DNA of 64,000 bases, from positions 496,001 through 560,000 of the forward strand of contig NZ_JADOBI010000003.1 in NCBI RefSeq assembly GCF_015644585.1, given 5' to 3'. Below are positions 58,010 through 64,000 of the stretch, one piece after another. Both the position numbers and the translations under genes were made by a program. The first letter of the stretch is position 1, and the number at the start of each line of letters is the position of its first letter. Origin of the DNA: Rahnella laticis (GTDB lineage Bacteria; Pseudomonadota; Gammaproteobacteria; Enterobacterales; Enterobacteriaceae). The notes below the pieces were generated by a model. That model was not told the origin of the DNA and made no database searches. It worked only from the letters and a program-made list of their open reading frames with translations.

Positions 58010-58336
58010 TGCGAATACTCCTTTATCAGGGTTTTGTATCGCTGCTTTGCCAGTTCAATATCCTGATGATTTGTCGTCTGAGATTTCTTCTGGAAACAAT
58101 GCAACACGTAAATGGCCTCTTCTAATTTAGCCAGATAAATCACGCGAAATATCCCTGCGGGATCCTTAACCCTGACCTCTCTGACCCCGGTGCCAATGGC
58201 TGGCATAGGTTTCCAGTCAAACGGCATTTTCCCCTTCTGCACAAGCTCAAGTTGATAGCCTATGTCTTGCCGGACGCTGAGTGGGAATCCCCGTAAATCA
58301 GCAAGATTACTGCCCGCGAAGGCGATTTTTTTTCAT
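58006..58336 (-). pseudogene. RelE/HigB (Gp49-like) toxin gene interrupted by a one-base frameshift
   Basis: From the ATG at 58336, with AAGGAAG 6 bases upstream, the frame runs into a stop after nine codons because of a run of eight A residues (58326-58333 as T on the plus strand). With seven A residues the frame would read M-K-K-I-A-F-A-G-S-N-L-A-D-L-R and continue straight into the conserved V-Q-K-G-K-M-P-F-D-W-K-P-M-P, giving a 109-residue toxin of normal length. As given, only the last 78 codons (from a GTG at 58242) are open. It may be decayed, phase-variable, expressed by slippage, or a sequencing error. Confidence 0.8.
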
Positions 58337-58355
58337 TATGACTTCCTTGTAAAAA

Positions 58356-58375
58356 TTATACAAAATTTTATATAA
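58356..58375. promoter_or_regulatory. Operator/promoter palindrome of the higBA-like locus
   Basis: T-T-A-T-A-C-A-A-A-A-T-T-T-T-A-T-A-T-A-A is a 20-base palindrome with a single mismatched pair. It overlaps a TATAAT -10 on the minus strand, 20 bases ahead of the toxin start, as expected for antitoxin autoregulation. Confidence 0.65.
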
Positions 58376-58486
58376 AATAAGATGTATTAATCCCATTCAG
58401 TCCTTTCATCAGGTTATCGCCGCGACCCGATCCCGCCGCGTCCGGAATGTAATGGGCTTATGTTTTCCCGTAAATCCTTACAGGTG

Positions 58487-58513
58487 ATTCCTGCGAGACA
58501 TCTTCCAACTCTT
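58487..58513. repeat. 27-bp direct repeat, right copy
   Basis: Exact copy of 57677-57703. It lies just ahead of the phnF control region; together the copies look like the scar of a cassette insertion or of recombination between duplicated ends. Confidence 0.9.
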
Positions 58514-58531
58514 CACTTCTTTGCAACCTGA

Positions 58532-58553
58532 CCTTCACCCAACTGTCACTTTG
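58532..58553 (+). promoter_or_regulatory. Possible Pho box upstream of phnF
   Basis: CTGTCAC at 58543-58549 is a good PhoB half-site; the preceding 11-base unit (C-C-T-T-C-A-C-C-C-A-A) is a weaker repeat. PhoB control is expected for phn operons, but this site is imperfect and is about 140 bases from phnF. Confidence 0.4.
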
Positions 58554-58692
58554 TTTCGCCAACATGATGCCAACGCCGAACTGAGGTTTGCATCATGTCT
58601 CATTCATACCGCTCTCAAAAAAATCGTCTGCCACTGCGTGAATGCGCAGCGCCCTCCTTTGCCCGTTTATCCCGTGCGAGGTATTCATTGTG

Positions 58693-59418
58693 ATGAACTT
58701 ATCTAGACATCCGACCAGTCACACCACGGTTTATCAGCAGATTGCTGCTGAACTGGAACACGAACTGCGTAACGGCTATCGCTGCGGGGATTATCTGCCG
58801 CCGGAACAGCAGCTTGCCGAGCGCTTTAAGGTCAACCGCCACACGCTGCGTCGCGCGGTGGATGAGCTGGTGGATCGCGGCTGGCTGCAACGCCGTCAGG
58901 GGATTGGCACGCTGGTGCTGATGCGGCCTTACGATTACCCGCTGCATTCGCAGGCACGGTTCAGCCAGAACTTGCTGGATCAGGGCAGTCACCCGACCAG
59001 CGAACGTTTGCTGGCGGTGCTGCGTCCGGCCACCGATCACGTCGCTGCGGCGTTATCGCGTCAGGAAGGCGACACCGTGATTCATCTGCGCACGCTGCGC
59101 CGCGTCAACGGCGTGCCGGTTTGCGTGATCGACCATTACCTGCCCGATCTGGACTGGTGGCCTGCACTGCAAAACTTCCATAACGGCTCACTGCACGATT
59201 TTATCCGTGAAGAAATTAAGCAAAAACTCAGCCGCCGCACGACCCGCATCAACGCCCGCCGCGCGCTGGCGAAGGAAAGCAAATTACTCGAAATCGTGCC
59301 GCAGGCTCCGCTGCTGTGTGTGCGCACCCTGAACATTTGTGAAGGCAGCGACCAGGTGGCGGAATATTCCGTCAGCCTGACGCGCGCCGACATGATCGAA
59401 CTGACCATGGAGCACTGA
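58693..59418 (+). CDS. phnF: PhnF, GntR/HutC-family regulator of phosphonate utilisation
   Basis: The product is 241 residues from the ATG at 58693, the same length as E. coli PhnF and beginning M-N-L-S-R-H-P-T-S; earlier in-frame starts are not supported. An N-terminal winged HTH (Y-L-P-P-E-Q-Q-L-A-E-R-F-K-V-N-R-H-T-L) precedes the UTRA ligand domain. phnG starts at the base after its stop. In E. coli phnF follows phnCDE; here the transporter genes are absent and phnF leads the operon. Confidence 0.95.
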   Translation: MNLSRHPTSHTTVYQQIAAELEHELRNGYRCGDYLPPEQQLAERFKVNRHTLRRAVDELVDRGWLQRRQGIGTLVLMRPYDYPLHSQARFSQNLLDQGSHPTSERLLAVLRPATDHVAAALSRQEGDTVIHLRTLRRVNGVPVCVIDHYLPDLDWWPALQNFHNGSLHDFIREEIKQKLSRRTTRINARRALAKESKLLEIVPQAPLLCVRTLNICEGSDQVAEYSVSLTRADMIELTMEH

Positions 59419-59862
59419 ATGGATCACCTGCAAACCCGCCAGCGCTGGATGTCGGTGCTGGCTCACAGCCGCCCGGATGAACTGCTCGCGCACTGGCAAC
59501 CGCTAAATCTGTCTCCGCAATTTGAACGCATCCGCGCCGCCGAAACCGGCCTGACGCAACTTCAGGGCCGCATGGGCGGCACCGGAAAACGCTTTGTGAT
59601 GGGCGACATGACCGTCACCCGCGCCGTGGTGCAGATGGACGGCGGCGTCTACGGCTACAGCTATGTCAGCGGCCGCAATAAAGCCCACGCCGAGTTGTGC
59701 GCCGTTATTGATGCTTTGCTGCAAATCCAGGGGATGGATGAACTGCTGCATAAGCGGGTGATCGCCCCGCTGGCGGCGCTGCAACAGGAACGTCGCCAGC
59801 AGCGCGCCCGCGAGGTGGCTGCCAGCCGTGTCGATTTCTTTACTCTGGTTCGCGGAGAATAA
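59419..59862 (+). CDS. phnG: C-P lyase core subunit PhnG
   Basis: This 147-residue protein matches PhnG (R-Q-R-W-M-S-V-L-A-H-S, G-R-M-G-G-T-G-K-R-F-x-x-G-D-M-T-V-T-R). It belongs to the PhnGHIJ core complex and acts with PhnI, PhnH and PhnL in transferring the ribosyl-triphosphate to phosphonate. It starts directly after phnF with no gap, so it is translationally coupled. Confidence 0.94.
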   Translation: MDHLQTRQRWMSVLAHSRPDELLAHWQPLNLSPQFERIRAAETGLTQLQGRMGGTGKRFVMGDMTVTRAVVQMDGGVYGYSYVSGRNKAHAELCAVIDALLQIQGMDELLHKRVIAPLAALQQERRQQRAREVAASRVDFFTLVRGE

Positions 59863-59865
59863 TTC

Positions 59866-60447
59866 ATGTCACTTGTTGCCAGTTTTCAAAATCCGGTTGC
59901 CGATGCGCAATACAGTTTCCGTCGTATTCTCAAAGCGTTAAGCGAACCCGGCGTCAGCGTGCAGTTGCCCGCGATGCCCGGCTTCGGCGCGCTGGGTTCT
60001 GCCAGCGCCTGCGTGTTGCTGACGCTTATCGATCAGGATACCCCGCTGTGGCTGAGCGCCTCGCTCAACGATGAAATCCTGCGAAAAAACCTGCGCTTTC
60101 ACACCGGCGCGGTGCTGACCGATTCTCCTTCTGCCGTCAGCTTTGCGCTGGCGGATCCGGCGCTCGACAGCGCGACGTTACTGGCTTTCCCGTGCGGTGA
60201 CGAAATGTCGCCGGAGCTGGCGACCAGCGTAATTGTTCAGCTTGGTGCTCTGACCGGCGGCACGCCGCTGCGTCTGCGCGGGCCGGGTATTGAGAGCAGC
60301 CGGACGATTTCCCCACTGCTGCCGGACGCAGTTCGCGATTACCTGCTCAACCGCCCTCACCGTTTCCCGCTCGGCCTGGACTTCATGTTCACCTGCGGCG
60401 AAGAACTGATAGCCGTACCGCGCACCACGCGCGTGGAGGTGTGCTGA
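59866..60447 (+). CDS. phnH: C-P lyase core subunit PhnH
   Basis: The 193-residue protein matches PhnH (F-x-N-P-V-x-D-A-Q-x-x-F-R at the start, G-P-G-I in the middle, L-G-x-D-F-M-F near the end), the PLP-transferase-like subunit of the C-P lyase core. It begins 3 bases after phnG, with GGAG upstream, and its stop overlaps the phnI start by one base (TGATG). Confidence 0.94.
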   Translation: MSLVASFQNPVADAQYSFRRILKALSEPGVSVQLPAMPGFGALGSASACVLLTLIDQDTPLWLSASLNDEILRKNLRFHTGAVLTDSPSAVSFALADPALDSATLLAFPCGDEMSPELATSVIVQLGALTGGTPLRLRGPGIESSRTISPLLPDAVRDYLLNRPHRFPLGLDFMFTCGEELIAVPRTTRVEVC

Positions 60448-61529
60448 TGTACGTCGCCGTTAAAGGGGGTGAGAAGGCGATTGCCGCCGCCCATCAGCTG
60501 CTGGCGCACGAACGCCGTGGCGATACTGATGTGAATGAACTCGGCTGCGAACAGATTGAGCAACAGCTCGGTCTGGCAGTCGACCGCGTGATGAGCGAAG
60601 GCGGGATCTACGACCGCGAACTGGCCGCGCTGGCGATTAAGCAGTCCGGCGGCGATCTGGTGGAAGCCATTTTCCTGCTGCGCGCTTACCGCACGACGTT
60701 GCCGCGTCTGGCGACCAGCGAACCGCTGAACACCAAAGCGATGCGCCTCGAACGCCGTATTTCCGCCATCTATAAGGATTTGCCGGGCGGTCAGGTTCTG
60801 GGACCAACCTACGATTACACCCACCGTTTGCTGGATTTCGCCCTGCTGGCGGAAGGTGAAGCGCCGTTTACGCCCATTGCCGACGAACCTCAGCCGGAAA
60901 ATTGCGGGCACGTTTTTGACCTGCTGACGCAACAACAGCTGGCGGTTGAGGAACAGGACGACGGCACCGAGCCGGAAGATATCACCCGCACGCCGCCGGT
61001 CTATCCGGCTTCGCGCGCGGCGCGGTTGCAGCAACTGGTACGCGGCGACGAAGGTTTTCTGCTGTCGCTAAGTTATTCCACGCAGCGCGGATATGGCCGC
61101 ACGCACCCGTTTGCCGGTGAAATCCGTACCGGCTGGCTGACCGTAGAAATCGTGCCGGAAGAGCTGGGCTTTGCGATTGATATCGGCGAAATCCTGCTGA
61201 CCGAATGCGAGATGGTGAACGGTTTTGTCGCGCCCGAAGACAAACCGCCGCATTTCACCCGCGGTTACGGGCTGGTGTTTGGCCGCGCCGAACGCAAGGC
61301 CATGTCAATGTCGCTGGTCGACCGCGCGCTGCAAACCCGTGAATACGGCGAGCAAATCAGCAGCCCGGCGCAGGACGAAGAATTCGTTTTATCTCATGCA
61401 GACAACGTCGAAGCGGCGGGTTTCGTTTCGCACCTCAAGCTGCCGCACTACGTCGATTTCCAGGCCGAACTGGAATTGCTCAAGCGCCTGCGCGCTGCGA
61501 AAGAACAGGACTCCGCCCATGAACAATAA
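60447..61529 (+). CDS. phnI: C-P lyase core subunit PhnI
   Basis: The product is 360 residues from the ATG at 60447 and begins M-Y-V-A-V-K-G-G-E-K-A-I, as in E. coli. PhnI is the nucleosidase-like subunit that, with PhnG, H and L, makes ribosyl phosphonate triphosphate from ATP and phosphonate. Conserved stretches include Q-R-G-Y-G-x-x-H-P-F and H-x-D-F-Q-A-E-L near the end. It overlaps phnH by 1 base and phnJ by 11 bases. Confidence 0.95.
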   Translation: MYVAVKGGEKAIAAAHQLLAHERRGDTDVNELGCEQIEQQLGLAVDRVMSEGGIYDRELAALAIKQSGGDLVEAIFLLRAYRTTLPRLATSEPLNTKAMRLERRISAIYKDLPGGQVLGPTYDYTHRLLDFALLAEGEAPFTPIADEPQPENCGHVFDLLTQQQLAVEEQDDGTEPEDITRTPPVYPASRAARLQQLVRGDEGFLLSLSYSTQRGYGRTHPFAGEIRTGWLTVEIVPEELGFAIDIGEILLTECEMVNGFVAPEDKPPHFTRGYGLVFGRAERKAMSMSLVDRALQTREYGEQISSPAQDEEFVLSHADNVEAAGFVSHLKLPHYVDFQAELELLKRLRAAKEQDSAHEQ

Positions 61530-62394
61530 TGCCGCCCAGACGCTCACCGGCTATAACCACGGCTATCTCGACGAGCAAACCAAACGCATGATCCGCCGCG
61601 GGATCCTGAAAGCCGTGGCGATCCCCGGCTATCAGGTTCCGTTCGCGGGGCGCGAAATGCCGATGCCTTACGGCTGGGGCACCGGCGGGATCCAGCTCAC
61701 CGCCAGTGTGATCGGTGAAAAAGATGTGCTGAAAGTGATTGATCAGGGCGCTGACGACACCACCAACGCCGTATCGATCCGCAAGTTTTTCCAGAGCGTC
61801 GCCGGGGTGAAAACCACCGAGAAAACCGTGGATGCCAGCCTGATCCAGACGCGTCACCGCATTCCGGAAACGCCGTTGCAGGAAGATCAGATCCTGATTT
61901 TTCAGGTGCCGATCCCCGAACCGCTGCGCTTTATCGAACCGCGCGAAACCGAGACCCGCAAAATGCATGCGCTGGAAGAGTACGGCGTGATGCAGGTGAA
62001 ACTGTATGAAGACATCGCGCGCTTCGGCCATATCGCCACGACCTATGCGTATCCGGTGAAAGTGAACGACCGCTACGTCATGGATCCGTCGCCGATCCCG
62101 AAATTTGATAACCCGAAAATGCACATGATGCCGGCTTTGCAGCTGTTTGGTGCCGGGCGCGAAAAACGTATCTACGCCCTGCCGCCGTTCACCAAAGTGG
62201 AAAGTCTGGACTTCGACGATCACCCGTTCACCGTGCAGCAATGGGAGGAACCCTGCGCCCTCTGCGGTTCACATCACAGCTATCTCGACGAAGTGGTGCT
62301 CGACGATGTGGGCAACCGGATGTTCGTGTGCTCAGACACCGATTTTTGCGCTCAGCAAGTTGAGCAACAGGCTTCCAACGAGGTTAACCGCTGA
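61519..62394 (+). CDS. phnJ: Carbon-phosphorus lyase PhnJ, radical SAM
   Basis: The 291-residue enzyme breaks the C-P bond. The atypical cysteine set near the C-terminus is intact: C-A-L-C, 21 residues, C, 5 residues, C, giving three cluster ligands and the catalytic thiyl cysteine. The start is the ATG at 61519 inside the end of phnI (11-base overlap); the frame is open much further upstream, but only because it shadows phnI. phnK overlaps its stop (TGATG). Confidence 0.95.
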   Translation: MNNNAAQTLTGYNHGYLDEQTKRMIRRGILKAVAIPGYQVPFAGREMPMPYGWGTGGIQLTASVIGEKDVLKVIDQGADDTTNAVSIRKFFQSVAGVKTTEKTVDASLIQTRHRIPETPLQEDQILIFQVPIPEPLRFIEPRETETRKMHALEEYGVMQVKLYEDIARFGHIATTYAYPVKVNDRYVMDPSPIPKFDNPKMHMMPALQLFGAGREKRIYALPPFTKVESLDFDDHPFTVQQWEEPCALCGSHHSYLDEVVLDDVGNRMFVCSDTDFCAQQVEQQASNEVNR

Positions 62395-63185
62395 TGACCA
62401 CTCCATTAAATCTCGCCGCCGCGCCGCTGTTGTCGGTGAACAATCTGACCCATTTGTATGCGCCGGGAAAAGGCTTCAGCGATGTGTCTTTCAATCTGTA
62501 TCCGGGCGAAGTGCTGGGCATTGTCGGCGAATCCGGTTCCGGCAAAACCACGCTGTTGCAGTCAATTTCAGCCCGCCTCGCACCGCAGCAGGGCAACGTT
62601 ATTTACAACAATGGCCAGACGCCCGCCCAGTCTTTGTATGACATGCCGGAAAGTGACCGCCGCCGCCTGCTGCGCACCGACTGGGGCGTGGTGCATCAGC
62701 ATCCGATGGACGGCCTGCGCCGCCAGGTTTCTGCCGGTGGCAATATCGGCGAGCGCCTGATGGCGGTCGGTGAGCGTCATTACGGCAACATCCGCCAGAA
62801 AGCCAGCCAGTGGCTGGAAGACGTGGAAATCCCGGTGTCGCGCATCGATGACCTGCCGACCACGTTTTCCGGCGGGATGCAGCAACGTCTGCAAATCGCC
62901 CGCAATCTGGTGACGCATCCGCGTCTGGTGTTTATGGATGAACCCACCGGCGGCCTCGATGTGTCCGTGCAGGCGCGGTTACTGGATTTGCTGCGCACGC
63001 TGGTGGTGGAAATGCAGCTGGCGGTGGTGATTGTGACCCATGATCTGGGCGTCGCGCGTCTGCTGGCGCACCGTTTACTGGTGATGAAACAGGGTCAGGT
63101 GGTGGAAAGTGGTTTAACCGACCGCGTGCTCGACGACCCGCATCATCCGTATACGCAGCTGCTCGTGTCCTCCGTGTTGTCTTAA
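62394..63185 (+). CDS. phnK: C-P lyase ABC-type protein PhnK
   Basis: The 263-residue ATPase-like subunit has Walker A G-E-S-G-S-G-K-T-T, signature F-S-G-G-M-Q-Q-R and Walker B R-L-V-F-M-D-E-P-T-G-G. PhnK binds the PhnGHIJ core on PhnJ and is required for C-P lyase in vivo. It resembles oligopeptide-type ABC ATPases, but context makes it PhnK. Start and stop overlap phnJ by one base. Confidence 0.95.
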   Translation: MTTPLNLAAAPLLSVNNLTHLYAPGKGFSDVSFNLYPGEVLGIVGESGSGKTTLLQSISARLAPQQGNVIYNNGQTPAQSLYDMPESDRRRLLRTDWGVVHQHPMDGLRRQVSAGGNIGERLMAVGERHYGNIRQKASQWLEDVEIPVSRIDDLPTTFSGGMQQRLQIARNLVTHPRLVFMDEPTGGLDVSVQARLLDLLRTLVVEMQLAVVIVTHDLGVARLLAHRLLVMKQGQVVESGLTDRVLDDPHHPYTQLLVSSVLS

Positions 63186-63206
63186 CCCTTATTCCAGAGA
63201 AAAAGA

Positions 63207-63923
63207 GTGACCAAAATGACGACGAAGCTCAGGGTCGAAAATCTCAGTAAAACTTTTGTGTTACACAACCAGCACGGCGTGCGGTTGCCGGTGTTCAGCA
63301 ACGCCAGTCTGGAGGTTAAAGCCGGAGAATGCGTGGTGCTGCACGGCCATTCCGGCAGCGGAAAATCTACGTTACTGCGCTCGCTGTACGGTAATTACCT
63401 GCCGGACAGTGGCAAAATCTGGGTCGAACATCAGGGCCAGCAAATCGATATGGTCAGCGCCGAAGCGCGCGAAATCCTGTCCGTGCGCCGTCATACCGTC
63501 GGCTGGGTCAGCCAGTTTCTGCGCGTGATCCCGCGTATCAGCGCGCTGAATCTGGTGATGCAGCCGCTGCTGGAACTGGGCGTGGATAAAGCACAAAGCG
63601 AAGCCCGCGCCAGCGCATTGCTGCGCCATCTGAATGTGCCGGAACGTTTGTGGCATCTCGCGCCATCAACATTTTCGGGCGGCGAACAGCAGCGCGTGAA
63701 TATCGCACGCGGCTTCGTGGTCGATTATCCGGTGCTGCTACTTGATGAACCGACCGCCTCGCTGGACGCCACTAACCGCGCCGCCGTCGTCACGCTGATT
63801 GAGCAGGCGAAAGCCCGCGGAGCCGCCGTGGTCGGGATTTTCCATGACGAAGATGTCCGCGAACGTGTCGCCGATCGCCTGTATGAAATGAGCCCAGAAA
63901 CTGCCCCGGAGATGTCCGCATGA
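63207..63923 (+). CDS. phnL: C-P lyase ABC-type protein PhnL
   Basis: This is a 238-residue ABC protein: Walker [10 protein letters not shown], signature F-S-G-G-E-Q-Q-R and Walker [10 protein letters not shown]. PhnL works with PhnGHI in coupling phosphonate to ATP. The start is either GTG 63207 or ATG 63216 (both within a purine-rich stretch); the second would remove three residues. Its stop overlaps the phnM start (ATGA). Confidence 0.94.
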   Translation: MTKMTTKLRVENLSKTFVLHNQHGVRLPVFSNASLEVKAGECVVLHGHSGSGKSTLLRSLYGNYLPDSGKIWVEHQGQQIDMVSAEAREILSVRRHTVGWVSQFLRVIPRISALNLVMQPLLELGVDKAQSEARASALLRHLNVPERLWHLAPSTFSGGEQQRVNIARGFVVDYPVLLLDEPTASLDATNRAAVVTLIEQAKARGAAVVGIFHDEDVRERVADRLYEMSPETAPEMSA

Positions 63924-64000
63924 TCATCAACAACGTCAAACTGGTTCTCGACGATCAGGTCGCCGATGGCTCGCTGGAAATGCACAACGGCGTGATCACG
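63920..64000 (+). CDS. phnM: RPnTP hydrolase PhnM, 3' end outside the window
   Basis: Only the first 27 codons are visible ([12 protein letters not shown], then D-G-S-L-E-M), matching the start of PhnM, the amidohydrolase that releases pyrophosphate from ribosyl phosphonate triphosphate. It overlaps phnL by 4 bases. The frame is open to the window edge. Confidence 0.93.
   Translation, partial: MIINNVKLVLDDQVADGSLEMHNGVIT

Overview
The window is a chromosomal segment of a Gram-negative enteric bacterium (Enterobacterales). Almost every long gene has a close counterpart in Escherichia, Serratia, Rahnella or Yersinia. Local orders such as rhaA-rhaD, sdaC-sdaB, yfiR-yfiN-yfiB, malT/malPQ, fadH..rlmG-ygjP-ygjR..alx, mgtA-treR-treBC, nrdD-nrdG and phnFGHIJKLM are typical of the order. 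The butanediol genes, ERIC-type repeats and an rpfF/rpfR pair point to a Yersiniaceae-like genus (Serratia/Rahnella/Ewingella type), but genus cannot be fixed from sequence reading alone. No tRNA, rRNA, CRISPR array or intact insertion sequence was seen.

Layout. 1-3.7 kb: end of the L-rhamnose operon (rhaA partial, rhaD, a fucO-type lactaldehyde reductase, rhaM). 3.7-10.7 kb, minus strand: ygiQ, a fused dihydroxyacetone kinase, and sdaB/sdaC for serine uptake and deamination. 11.2-13.6 kb: yfiR-yfiN-yfiB, a periplasm-to-c-di-GMP signalling operon. 13.6-17.1 kb: LysR regulator and budA-budB for acetoin formation. 17.1-19.75 kb: a low-GC islet with two divergent HNH endonucleases of type IV (modification-dependent) character, then a structured segment resembling the C4 antisense RNA control region of P1/P4-type elements. 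19.8-29.1 kb: a porin, malQ, malP and divergent malT. 29.3-32.3 kb: yjcB and bglX. 32.6-35.5 kb: convergent rpfR (FI-PAS-GGDEF-EAL) and rpfF (DSF synthase), a complete fatty-acid quorum-sensing pair linked to c-di-GMP. 35.9-44.1 kb: fadH, an inserted phosphoribosyltransferase-like gene, rlmG, ygjP, ygjR, a glutamine amidotransferase and alx behind a yybP-ykoY-type riboswitch that carries an ERIC element. 44.1-54 kb: a GH20 hexosaminidase, mgtA with an MgtL leader peptide and PhoP box, treR and treBC. 54.2-57.1 kb: nrdD-nrdG behind paired NrdR boxes, with a palindromic repeat between the genes. 57.1-58.5 kb: two toxin-antitoxin loci (ccdAB-like with a short antitoxin; a higBA-like cassette between 27-bp direct repeats whose toxin frame is broken at an A8 run). 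58.7-64 kb: phnF and the C-P lyase operon phnGHIJKL, running off the end in phnM.

How it fits together. Most of the window is sugar, amine-free carbon and phosphonate catabolism (rhamnose, serine, maltodextrin, trehalose, beta-glucoside, N-acetylhexosamine, phosphonate) under local regulators. Two separate c-di-GMP modules (YfiRNB and RpfFR) lie about 20 kb apart. The accessory content is concentrated in the restriction/C4 islet, the phosphoribosyltransferase islet and the toxin-antitoxin cluster upstream of phnF.
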